Assembly (NCBI GenBank): GCA_910585295.1
Contig: CAJUDE010000004.1
Span: 27,112 to 91,111 of the forward strand
Direction of reading: 5' to 3'
Length of the DNA stretch: 64,000 bases
Origin: an uncultured Lachnospiraceae bacterium
GTDB lineage: Bacteria > Bacillota > Clostridia > Lachnospirales > Lachnospiraceae
Under the pieces are notes generated by a model that was not told the DNA's origin, did no database searches, and was given only the letters and a program-made list of their open reading frames with translations. A program made the position numbers and the translations under genes. Shown here one piece after another: positions 35,454 through 42,330 of the stretch. Positions within the stretch are counted from its first letter, which is position 1. The number at the start of each line of letters is the position of its first letter.

Positions 35454-35673
35454 AAGTAATCCTCCCTTTTTAGGTTCTGTCAGCCAGGCAATGCCTGCCG
35501 ATTTCTCCCTATGATACGCTTTTGGCAAAAGATTTCATAGAGCCAGTTCCCTACTTTTTTGTAATGCCAGAAAAAGAACAAAATGGACAAGTTATCAGCC
35601 TATTACTAATTTTCACATGAATAAGCACTTTTTCTTAATATATATCAATTCTAGATTTCTTAACTATAATGCA

Positions 35674-35699
35674 AAAAATCCTGCAAAGCAGGATTTTTT
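35674..35699. terminator. Bidirectional terminator
   Basis: AAAAAATCCTGC / GCAGGATTTTTT with a 3-nt loop, flanked by A and T runs on both sides. On the minus strand it ends the ECF sigma operon after the membrane-protein gene. Apart from this, the gap 35454-35749 shows no gene. Confidence 0.8.
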
Positions 35700-35749
35700 G
35701 CCTGCGGCGGGCCGCATTAGAAACATATTCCATTTCCGCCGTAATGCAA

Positions 35750-36148
35750 TCATTGTTTTTCTCTTTTCACATAAAGCAGGAACATCAGCGCCATACTTAA
35801 GAGCGATAAATAACATCCATAATGCATTGCTTCCAATGATAATAACAAGTTAAAGTCTGTCAATAAAGGTACATACCAAAAGAAAGAACCAAACAGATAG
35901 ATTGCAAAATGCATAAGCAATAACAACTTTACCGCCATATGCCCCCGCTGCCCCTTGGAAAACGCCATACTAAGAACTGTTACTGCCACCAAAATCATAA
36001 AAACATTACCATGAACAATATCTGTCCCATATTTTATACCGTCTATCCCCTCATCAAAATAGCACCATGGCAAAAAAACCGGCAATAACGATATTAAGTA
36101 GCAAAAAACCATTAAGGATCTTTTCTTTACTTTGTCAATCAACTTCAT
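35750..36148 (-). CDS. Small four-helix membrane protein, unknown
   Basis: 132 residues with four hydrophobic helices (about 13-30, 47-62, 74-92, 105-127), short loops and a basic C-terminal tail. No motif was recognised. It lies 52 bp downstream of the secreted protein gene and before a strong terminator, so it is the probable last gene of the ECF sigma/anti-sigma operon and a possible target or effector of that regulon. Confidence 0.6.
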   Translation of the reverse strand: MKLIDKVKKRSLMVFCYLISLLPVFLPWCYFDEGIDGIKYGTDIVHGNVFMILVAVTVLSMAFSKGQRGHMAVKLLLLMHFAIYLFGSFFWYVPLLTDFNLLLSLEAMHYGCYLSLLSMALMFLLYVKREKQ

Positions 36149-36200
36149 TTTGCATTACCTCTTCTTTGTTTGAGATATTTGCCGTTCCCTATGGCGCGTC

Positions 36201-36866
36201 CTAAAGGATATCCTTTGTCTTTTTTGCCTTTAATTTTGTTACAATATAAGTATATTTTCCTGTTTTCCTCAAATAAAACACTCCATTCGCAAACTTTGTC
36301 TTTGCATTTTTAAGGCTGTCATAATAAACCAAATCGAATTTTACCTCATACCTTTTACTCCCTTTCGCTTTTATATTTTTTATTTTTATAATGTTTTTAT
36401 TGTCGCCCCAGTCTACATAATTCACCGTTATAGTTCCAGATGCCTTTTTTCCAAAAATAAATTTTGCTGCCTCTTCAAGGCTCCTTGTATAAAGCAAATC
36501 CGGCATAAACCCCAATACTTTTTTACGATTTTTCAGTTCTTTAAAATCCAAGGATAGGGATTCCCCTATTTTTTTCCTGCCCATGCTATATCCAAGATAA
36601 TCTGAAAAATAATTGCATATCTTTTGAATGCTTTTTTGGTTTTTCTTGCTGATTTTCGCTTTGCCATTAATTTGTGGTTCTTTGAAATCCGGCGCGTCCT
36701 CTGTACCCAAATTATCTTCTTCTGGGACTTCTTCCCCAGGAGCATAGGAACTGTAATAGCCAAAAGGCGCAGGGCTTTCTTTCTCCATCGCATATACAGG
36801 CATTGCCATATCCCCCGTCAGGCTAACCGCCAATAAACATAATGCCAAATTCTTAATCCCAATCAT
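36201..36866 (-). CDS. Secreted protein of unknown function
   Basis: 221 residues. The N-terminus is a signal peptide (about 1-26, hydrophobic LALCLLAVSLTGDMAM, cleavage near VYA-ME). An acidic Pro-rich linker is followed by a Lys-rich domain (about 65-221) with alternating strands in its second half. No sortase or lipobox motif. Its start overlaps the anti-sigma gene by 14 bp, so it is translated with it. Confidence 0.68.
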   Translation of the reverse strand: MIGIKNLALCLLAVSLTGDMAMPVYAMEKESPAPFGYYSSYAPGEEVPEEDNLGTEDAPDFKEPQINGKAKISKKNQKSIQKICNYFSDYLGYSMGRKKIGESLSLDFKELKNRKKVLGFMPDLLYTRSLEEAAKFIFGKKASGTITVNYVDWGDNKNIIKIKNIKAKGSKRYEVKFDLVYYDSLKNAKTKFANGVFYLRKTGKYTYIVTKLKAKKTKDIL

Positions 36867-38052
36867 CTTGCTTCCCTCCTGTACGTGTAATTGTAATACG
36901 GAACTGCTCCCCTACCGGCTCCCAGCCATAGTCTTCTTCTTCGGGATACGTTCCCCATGCTTCGCCTGACTCCTGCCCATAAACCCCTTCCTCTTCATCA
37001 AGGATTTCTTCCGTGCCATCCCAGTACGTTTTCCGCTTATACAACTGCAGGTCCAGATAGTCGCACTCCTTATCTGGCACAGACATTTGAAACCCATCGT
37101 CTTCCATTTCCACGCCCGCTTCATAATCCCCCAAAAAATCTGTCGCAAACAACAGCTCATTTTCTGACAGAAATCTTTCTGCCCTTAGGCTGACAGGATT
37201 TCCAAAACTGTCCGTTCCTTTGAGCTTCAGTTCATACTGATTTTGCCAGTCGTCATCCCATTTGCCCCCTTCTGCTATAATCCTGCAATACAGGTCGTTT
37301 ATGGTCAGTTCCTTCAATGTGAGGCTCTTTTCTTCTAAGCCAGTCGCCTTGACTGCAATATCCAACTTTTGCTTTGTTGTCTTTGCTTTTAATTCCGCTG
37401 GCGTGATAACAAAATCATATGCAAATTCTGTCCCTTTATCCTCATATTCCTCCGGCAGCGCAACAGCGTCCCCAAGGTCTAAAAGTTTTATGGCCTCCAA
37501 CACAAGGTGTACGCTTACATCCCCATTCGGCAAAATCTGGTCTTCATAAACCTGTACCAGAACCGTGTCCCGTTCCGGTGTGTATATGTCCGTATCATGC
37601 CCAGCCGATTCCATACTCTCATATGCCGTATGCCGCTGCCCGTTAATTCGTGTTTTCTCATCATCCACCCATAAGGCGCCTTCTTGCCCTTCCCCAAACT
37701 CTGCATGCACAGATACCATCAGTACCCTGTCGTCTAAAATCACCTCTTTTAATGTCAGGGAGATCCCATCTTTTGTCTGCGCCTGATTGATAATTTCTGT
37801 ATAAGAGGACAAATCCTTTGTAAACCCTAATACCTCGCCAATTTTCGTAGTAAATTCCTTTACCGCCGCCTGCACTCTGGAATTGCCTGCTGCGGCCAGG
37901 CAAAACATTACAAGGACCGCAATGCTGGCAATTTTACGGCTGTATAACTGGAATACATAATATTTTTTCTTGTTCCATTCTTTTCCAGCGTTATCCACAA
38001 GCTTTTCATCAATCTCCCCAAATTCTTTTGCAAAATCAAATTCTTTCTTCAA
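36853..38052 (-). CDS. DUF4179-domain anti-sigma factor
   Basis: About 399 residues. A short cytoplasmic N-terminus is followed by one membrane helix (IASIAVLVMFCLAAAG) and a long extracytoplasmic part. The helix-adjacent VKEFTTKIGEVLGFTKDLSSYTEII and ISLTLKEVILDDRVLMVSV are typical of DUF4179 proteins. The start is the TTG at 38052, which overlaps the sigma factor stop as TTGA and has AGGAGG 7 bases upstream; a longer frame to 38175 would overlap the sigma gene without a ribosome site. Expected to hold the neighbouring sigma factor at the membrane. Confidence 0.88.
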   Translation of the reverse strand: MKKEFDFAKEFGEIDEKLVDNAGKEWNKKKYYVFQLYSRKIASIAVLVMFCLAAAGNSRVQAAVKEFTTKIGEVLGFTKDLSSYTEIINQAQTKDGISLTLKEVILDDRVLMVSVHAEFGEGQEGALWVDDEKTRINGQRHTAYESMESAGHDTDIYTPERDTVLVQVYEDQILPNGDVSVHLVLEAIKLLDLGDAVALPEEYEDKGTEFAYDFVITPAELKAKTTKQKLDIAVKATGLEEKSLTLKELTINDLYCRIIAEGGKWDDDWQNQYELKLKGTDSFGNPVSLRAERFLSENELLFATDFLGDYEAGVEMEDDGFQMSVPDKECDYLDLQLYKRKTYWDGTEEILDEEEGVYGQESGEAWGTYPEEEDYGWEPVGEQFRITITRTGGKQDDWD

Positions 38053-38606
38053 ATCAGCGCCTCCTGTTCTAACATACGGTAAAGTTTTTTGCGGTTCCTG
38101 CACAAATTTGTTTTCACGCACCCCTCTGTCACGCCATGCCGTTTCGCTATATCTTTTATGGAATCCAAATACCAATACCGCCGGACAAAAATATCCCTGT
38201 CCGCTTCCCGAAGCTTTAATAAAAACGCCTCTATCACCCCCACCAGTTCCTTTTCCGCCATCTGTTCCTCAACGGTATAAGAAAAACTCAGCTCGGCCAT
38301 TTCCCCACAGACATCTTCCCTATGCAGCTTCCCCCGTTTGGCTGCATGCTTTTTCCGAAAAGAATCTATTGCAAACCCTCTTGTTATTTTTCCAACAAAA
38401 GCAGATAATGCCATCGGTCTGTGGGGAGGCATCTGCTTCCATGCCGCAAACCATGTATCATTCAGGCACTCCTCTGTATCTTCACGGTTTTCTAGCAGAT
38501 TCCATGCAATTTTATAGCAATACCCAGAATATTTGCTTTTCAATTCCTGTATGGCCGATTCATCCCTCTTCCAGAATAAATCAATGATTTCTGTATCCCT
38601 CACCAT
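38049..38606 (-). CDS. ECF-type RNA polymerase sigma factor
   Basis: 185 residues with region 2 (ELKSKYSGYCYKIAWNLLENREDTEECLNDTWFAAWK) and region 4 (DIFVRRYWYLDSIKDIAKRHG followed by TEGCVKTNLCRNRKKL). The ATG follows GGAGG. It is co-transcribed with a DUF4179 anti-sigma factor. An ECF-like promoter upstream suggests autoregulation. Confidence 0.93.
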   Translation of the reverse strand: MVRDTEIIDLFWKRDESAIQELKSKYSGYCYKIAWNLLENREDTEECLNDTWFAAWKQMPPHRPMALSAFVGKITRGFAIDSFRKKHAAKRGKLHREDVCGEMAELSFSYTVEEQMAEKELVGVIEAFLLKLREADRDIFVRRYWYLDSIKDIAKRHGVTEGCVKTNLCRNRKKLYRMLEQEALI

Positions 38607-38670
38607 ATACCTCCGTTCAACTTATTAAAACATGGCTGTCCTTGCAAGAATTTCCCCTGTTCACTTTATA

Positions 38671-38696
38671 AGTCGCATAATACCCTAAAAGGTTAC
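38671..38696 (-). promoter_or_regulatory. ECF-type autoregulatory promoter
   Basis: On the minus strand GTAACC (38696-38691) and CGACT (38675-38671) are separated by 15 bp and followed by TTATA. This resembles the AAC / CGTC-type -35/-10 of ECF promoters, about 65 bp upstream of the sigma gene. Confidence 0.55.
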
Positions 38697-39081
38697 ATTA
38701 TTTCTTAATTTTACAATTTTTATTTTTTAATTTTTTTGTTTTCCATGCCATAGTGGCTGGCAAACTCCCTTACCAGCTTTCACCGCCCCTTTTATGCTTA
38801 AGGGAAATAACCAAAGCTTGGGAAGCCTTCTTGTTCTGCAATTACCTAAGCTAGGAAATTTTTTTCACCATAGCTTACAACTCCAGTTTCAAGATGGATG
38901 TTACCATTTGATCTATGCTCTTTATGCAATTGATAACTAAATATAAAAGAATAAGTTTTCTTTTGTTCTTCTGAAAAGGAGGAATAAGCTGGATATTGAA
39001 ATGGGGCAATAAAATATATATTACATATGCTGATTTGATTGATTTTAGATAAGGATAAATTTATAGATTGTCAAAAGTATA
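38697..39081. other. AT-rich intergenic stretch without recognisable gene
   Basis: No reading frame with a ribosome site and no family resemblance were found on either strand. It contains poly-T/poly-A runs near 38700-38750 and a GGAGGAATAAG sequence near 38978 not followed by a usable frame. It separates the ECF operon from the toxin-antitoxin-like locus. Confidence 0.5.
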
Positions 39082-39110
39082 TTGAAAAAGTTTTTTGCAT
39101 ATGCTATAAT
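39082..39110 (+). promoter_or_regulatory. Promoter of the antisense RNA
   Basis: TTGAAA (39082-39087), 17-bp spacer, TATAAT (39105-39110). It points rightwards to the terminator at 39157-39194 with no translatable frame between, so the product should be a small RNA starting near 39117. Confidence 0.75.
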
Positions 39111-39116
39111 GCCAAT

Positions 39117-39200
39117 AGGCAAAAAAGATGTATGAAGTCCACGTTGACAAAGAAACGAATCCCTCGACCGTACTGCAATACAGTCGGGGGATTCTTCTTT
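39117..39200 (+). ncRNA. Probable antisense antitoxin RNA (Fst/RNAII-like)
   Basis: About 84 nt from a strong promoter to a terminator. Its 5' part (39121-39149) repeats, in the same orientation, the plus-strand sequence at 39306-39336. Both begin AAAAAAGATGTA and end TTGACA, with GAA and TCC between. Because the toxin is read from the opposite strand, this RNA can pair with the toxin mRNA across its start codon and the beginning of the coding region. Its 3' hairpin is also complementary to the toxin mRNA 3' end. This matches the convergent RNAI/RNAII plan of par/fst systems. Confidence 0.68.
39157..39194. terminator. Shared bidirectional terminator of toxin mRNA and antisense RNA
   Basis: GAATCCCTCGAC / GTCGGGGGATTC stem with a 14-nt loop. 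On the plus strand it is followed by TTCTTTTCTTTT; on the minus strand the downstream tract is weaker (GTTTCTTTG). Confidence 0.75.
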
Positions 39201-39229
39201 TCTTTTATAGTGGCAAAGCACCCACTAGG

Positions 39230-39331
39230 CTAACTGTTGCCCTCGTCGTCACCGTCTAACCATTTGATGATGTAGTGGCAAGCTACACCGCCCAAAACGG
39301 CGATTAAAAAAGATGTAAGAAATTCCAACAT
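39230..39331 (-). CDS. Small hydrophobic peptide, Fst-like type I toxin candidate
   Basis: 33 residues. The N-terminus MLEFLTSFLIAVLGGV leads one membrane helix ending VACHYIIKWLD, then an acidic-polar tail GDDEGNS. Length, single helix, the WLD motif and charged tail resemble the Fst family, whose members damage the membrane. A perfect GGAGGAGG ribosome site (39344-39337) lies at the foot of a stem formed by GACACC/GGTGTC, as in fst leaders. Promoter, terminator and antisense RNA are all identifiable. Too short for routine gene calling. Confidence 0.7.
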   Translation of the reverse strand: MLEFLTSFLIAVLGGVACHYIIKWLDGDDEGNS

Positions 39332-39332
39332 T

Positions 39333-39358
39333 GACACCTCCTCCCTGTTGCGGGTGTC
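39333..39358 (-). promoter_or_regulatory. Stem-loop sequestering the toxin ribosome-binding site
   Basis: GACACC (39358-39353, minus reading) pairs with GGTGTC (39338-39333). The GGAGGAGG Shine-Dalgarno overlaps the 3' arm, so initiation would be limited until the hairpin opens. Confidence 0.65.
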
Positions 39359-39374
39359 GGTGAGCAACATAAGA

Positions 39375-39380
39375 ATTATA
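39375..39380 (-). promoter_or_regulatory. Toxin promoter, extended -10
   Basis: TGGTATAAT on the minus strand gives a start near 39368 and a leader of about 37 nt. The -35 region is AT-rich without a clear hexamer. The resulting mRNA would be about 210 nt. Confidence 0.6.
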
Positions 39381-39680
39381 CCATATTATTTGATATTCTT
39401 CTATTTTTTCTTTAAAATGGTTTGTAACTGGGAGTGTGGCTGACACGATCCGATGCTCGCTCTACCAGTGGACACTGTTTTAAATCCATCTTTCTTTGCA
39501 GTTGATATCTTTGATTTCTGCTTTTACCATCCGAGCAAAAGACCCTACTCCTTTTCTCCTCGGCTTTGTATCATCTGCTTTAAATTTATTTTTATCCTTA
39601 TCTAGTTTCATACTTAATTCAAATTGGAATACCTATTGTTGCCCTTGCTAAATTGATTTATCAGAATGGGAGAAAATCAA
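39381..39680. other. Intergenic stretch, no supported gene
   Basis: A 43-codon minus-strand frame (39480-39611) lacks a ribosome site and is not called. GACACGATCCGATGCTCGC near 39452 resembles a remnant, but nothing can be named. Confidence 0.4.
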
Positions 39681-39722
39681 AACAAGGGGTATTCCAACCA
39701 AACCGTTGAAATACCCCTTGTT
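39681..39722 (-). terminator. Terminator downstream of rubredoxin
   Basis: Long hairpin AACAAGGGGTATT...CAAC / GTTG...AATACCCCTTGTT; the minus strand continues with TTTTGATTTTC. It lies about 100 bp after the rubredoxin stop codon. Confidence 0.7.
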
Positions 39723-39824
39723 CCATAACTGTTTCCAATCAGGGCTAATGCCGCGCGACACGCAGCCAGGAAGCGATCCCTTCCCCTTACGTAAGCGCAC
39801 TGGCCCTGCAAAATCCTGCCTTCC

Positions 39825-39989
39825 CTATGCCGTCTCTTTCACAAAGACATCTTTTCCCAATCCACACAAGGGGCATACCCAGTCTTCCGGCAAATCTTCA
39901 AACGCCGTGCCAGGCTCAATCCCGTTATCAGGATCCCCTTCCTTAGGGTCATATACATAACCACATGGTTCGCAAACATATTTATCCAT
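39825..39989 (-). CDS. Rubredoxin
   Basis: 54-residue one-electron carrier with a single Fe(Cys)4 site: CEPCGYVYDPKEGD (CxxCG) near the N-terminus and DWVCPLCG near the C-terminus, and the conserved DPDNGIEPGTAFEDLP between. AGGAG 9 bases before the ATG at 39989 sets the start; an upstream in-frame start was rejected. Likely used in oxygen or peroxide detoxification in an anaerobe. Monocistronic. Confidence 0.95.
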   Translation of the reverse strand: MDKYVCEPCGYVYDPKEGDPDNGIEPGTAFEDLPEDWVCPLCGLGKDVFVKETA

Positions 39990-40221
39990 GCCTTCACTCT
40001 CCTTTATCTTTTCTAACAGTATGCCCGGCAACCTCCAAAATATACTTAGGCGCCATGTCCCTTACCCACATTTTCCAACATGGAAGTTTTCTTAAATATT
40101 TAACCGCCAGAGTAATAAGTACATACTGCCTAGAAAACATTATAGATAAAATTGGAATATATTTCAAGTGGTTTTTCCACAAAAAGATTAAAGATTCCTT
40201 GACTCTTACTCCATCCCTATA

Positions 40222-40252
40222 ATATAATTCTATTATATAAATCATTTATATA
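40222..40252. promoter_or_regulatory. TetR-type operator in the tetR-flavodoxin promoter
   Basis: Two overlapping palindromes: ATATAAT-TCT-ATTATAT (40222-40238) and the perfect 19-mer TATATAAATCATTTATATA (40234-40252). They lie between a TTGACT box near 40198 and the tetR ribosome site, where a repressor would block transcription. Confidence 0.6.
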
Positions 40253-40274
40253 ACTTAATTATTAGGAGGGAACC

Positions 40275-40859
40275 ATGCCAAAACAACGAATCACAAAAGA
40301 AATGGTCGTCCATGCCGCTTTTGAAATTGCAAGGGACAGTGGGATGGAACAAGTAATGGTGAAAACAATTGCTGGCAAAATCGGCTGCTCTGTACAGCCA
40401 ATCTACAGCTATTGCAAGAATATGGAGAGCCTGCGCCAGGATGTGGCAAGCCAGGCAAAGCGCTTTATCCAGGAATACATCTCATCCCATATTGATAAAA
40501 ATGACCTGTTCCGCAGCACAGGCAAAGCATACCTTCAATTGGCAGAACGTGAGCCGCATCTGTTCAAAATATTTATCCTGCACCAACGGAGAGGCATTTC
40601 TTCCCTGGACGGGCTATATCAGTCAGAAGCAAACCCCAAGGCCGCTGAACATATCGCTGGCGCTTTAGGCATCAGCGTCCCTAAGGCCAGGCAGCTTCAC
40701 ATGCATATGCTAATCTATACCCTCGGCATCGGCACGGTTCTTTCGGTGACAACGCCTGGAGTTCCAATAGACGAAATATATAGGCAGCAGGAAACCGCCT
40801 ACCAGGCTTTCCTTCACTACACATTAAACCAAAAGGAGGGATCCCCCAATGAAACATAA
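40275..40859 (+). CDS. TetR/AcrR family transcriptional regulator
   Basis: 194 residues. The N-terminal helix-turn-helix runs ITKEMVVHAAFEIARDSGME then VKTIAGKIGCSVQPIYSYCKNMESL; a ligand-binding helical domain follows. GGAGGG precedes the ATG. It overlaps the flavodoxin-like gene by 11 bp and is preceded by palindromes fitting autoregulation. The ligand is unknown; a redox or quinone-like inducer is a guess from the partner gene. Confidence 0.9.
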   Translation: MPKQRITKEMVVHAAFEIARDSGMEQVMVKTIAGKIGCSVQPIYSYCKNMESLRQDVASQAKRFIQEYISSHIDKNDLFRSTGKAYLQLAEREPHLFKIFILHQRRGISSLDGLYQSEANPKAAEHIAGALGISVPKARQLHMHMLIYTLGIGTVLSVTTPGVPIDEIYRQQETAYQAFLHYTLNQKEGSPNET

Positions 40860-41382
40860 AATAATGGTGGCCTACAAAAGCAGCACTGGATTTACAAAAA
40901 AATACGCTGAAGCCATTTCCAATGAACTAAACGGTACCCTTGTGGAATACAAAGACGCAACCGCAGAATTAATGTCAGGCTGCCATACCGTTGTGTTTGG
41001 AAGCCGGGCCCATGCAGGCAGGATTGACGGATATAAGAAAATCAAAGATACGTTCCAAAAAAGCTCCGCACACAAGCTGGCGCTATTTGTAACTGGGGCA
41101 ACGCCCGCCACAGCCAAAAGTACTATAGAAGAATTCTGGGCGCAAAACCTATCCCCCAAGGAATTGGAAAGCACGCCGCATTTCTACATGCCCGGCGGGC
41201 TATGCTACGAGAAAATGTCCCTGCCCGATAAGCTAATGATGAAGATGGCTGCAGCTATGATGAAAAAGAAAAAAGACAAAACCGCGCAAGACCTGGCATT
41301 TGAGCAGGCTATCTCCGCCTCCTATGACATCTCAGACATGTCCTATATAAAGCCGCTGGTGGCCTGCCTGAAACATCCCTAA
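40849..41382 (+). CDS. Flavodoxin-domain protein (HemG/flavodoxin_5-like)
   Basis: 177 residues. The FMN phosphate loop is near the N-terminus (VAYKSSTGFTKKYAEAI), with VVFGSRAHAGRIDGY and ALFVTGATPA as the following loops. The C-terminal 60 residues include a Met/Lys-rich stretch (LMMKMAAAMMKKKKD). Similar proteins are annotated as flavodoxin or protoporphyrinogen-oxidase-like. It is translated with the TetR gene and probably repressed by it. Confidence 0.85.
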   Translation: MKHKIMVAYKSSTGFTKKYAEAISNELNGTLVEYKDATAELMSGCHTVVFGSRAHAGRIDGYKKIKDTFQKSSAHKLALFVTGATPATAKSTIEEFWAQNLSPKELESTPHFYMPGGLCYEKMSLPDKLMMKMAAAMMKKKKDKTAQDLAFEQAISASYDISDMSYIKPLVACLKHP

Positions 41383-41426
41383 AAAATGATTGGCGCAGGC
41401 CTTCTTCCTTCCACTGGCCAAAGCAG

Positions 41427-42203
41427 CTAGCCCAATGCCACATCTAACACCATCATAATAAGGAACCCCAGCGCAAACCCTATGGTTGCAATATTGGAAT
41501 GCTCCCCTTGGGAAGCTTCTGGCAGAAGCTCCTCCACTACCACATAAACCATAGCCCCCGCTGCAAAAGAAAGCAAGTATGGAAGGAAGGGGACTACAAG
41601 CCCTGTCAGCAATATAGTGGCCGCCGCCCCCACTGGCTCTACAACGCCAGAAAGCATTCCATAGAGGAACGCGCGCCCCCGGCTGCCTCCCTCACTTTTC
41701 AGGGGCAGGGATATAATTGCCCCTTCTGGGAAATTCTGGATGGCAATCCCAAGGGATAGCGCAACCGCCCCTGTCGTGGAAATAATCCCTTCCCCCGTCA
41801 ACAGCCCGGCAAATACCACCCCTACCGCCATCCCTTCGGGAATGTTGTGGAGGGTGACAGCCAGAACCAGCATAGTACTTTTTTTCAACTGACTTTTACG
41901 CCCTTCCGGCTCTTTTGCATCCAAATGCAGATGGGGGACTACCCTGTCCATTTCCAACAAAAACCCAATCCCTAAGGCGAACCCAACTGCCGCCGGCAGA
42001 AAGGCAAGTTTCCCCATAGATTCAGAAGCGTCCATTGCCGGTATCAAGAGGGACCACACCGAGGCCGCAACCATGACCCCGGAAGCAAACCCCAGCAATG
42101 CCTTCTGCACCAACGGCTTCATTTCATGTTTTAGGATAAACACACATCCCGCCCCTAACGTTGTACCCAGAAAAGGGAGGAGTAACCCAATCGCAATGTC
42201 CAT
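41427..42203 (-). CDS. ZIP family metal transporter
   Basis: 258 residues with about eight membrane helices. The metal-binding helix motif HNIPEGMAVGVVFAG and the second IAIQNFPEGAII are intact. A His/Glu-containing cytoplasmic loop (VVPHLHLDAKEPEG) lies between helices 3 and 4. ZIP proteins import Zn, Fe or Mn; the nearby feo genes make a transition metal likely, but the specific ion cannot be read. Its leader lies just beyond the feoB terminator. Confidence 0.9.
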   Translation of the reverse strand: MDIAIGLLLPFLGTTLGAGCVFILKHEMKPLVQKALLGFASGVMVAASVWSLLIPAMDASESMGKLAFLPAAVGFALGIGFLLEMDRVVPHLHLDAKEPEGRKSQLKKSTMLVLAVTLHNIPEGMAVGVVFAGLLTGEGIISTTGAVALSLGIAIQNFPEGAIISLPLKSEGGSRGRAFLYGMLSGVVEPVGAAATILLTGLVVPFLPYLLSFAAGAMVYVVVEELLPEASQGEHSNIATIGFALGFLIMMVLDVALG

Positions 42204-42235
42204 GCTTAAACCTCCTTTTTTTATCAGTATGCCCC

Positions 42236-42285
42236 AAAAAAAGGATTGTTACACGAAAACATTTTCAGCATAACAATCCTTTTTA
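42236..42285 (-). terminator. Terminator of the feo operon
   Basis: AAAAAGGATTGTTA / TAACAATCCTTTTT pair around a 22-nt loop; the minus strand then runs TTTTTTTGGGG. It lies 45 bp after the feoB stop. Confidence 0.75.
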
Positions 42286-42330
42286 ATTCTGCCCATCTAG
42301 TTCAAGTCCAGGGTCACACTGCCGCCTGCC

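Noticed and set aside
39480..39611. A 43-codon minus-strand frame beginning MKLDKDKNKFKAD
   Set aside because: It looks protein-like in composition but lacks a ribosome-binding site and promoter, and no family was recognised. It could be a remnant.
39994..40245. 83-codon minus frame upstream of rubredoxin
   Set aside because: No ribosome site, overlaps the tetR promoter and operator region and the 5' part of rubredoxin; not protein-like in pattern.
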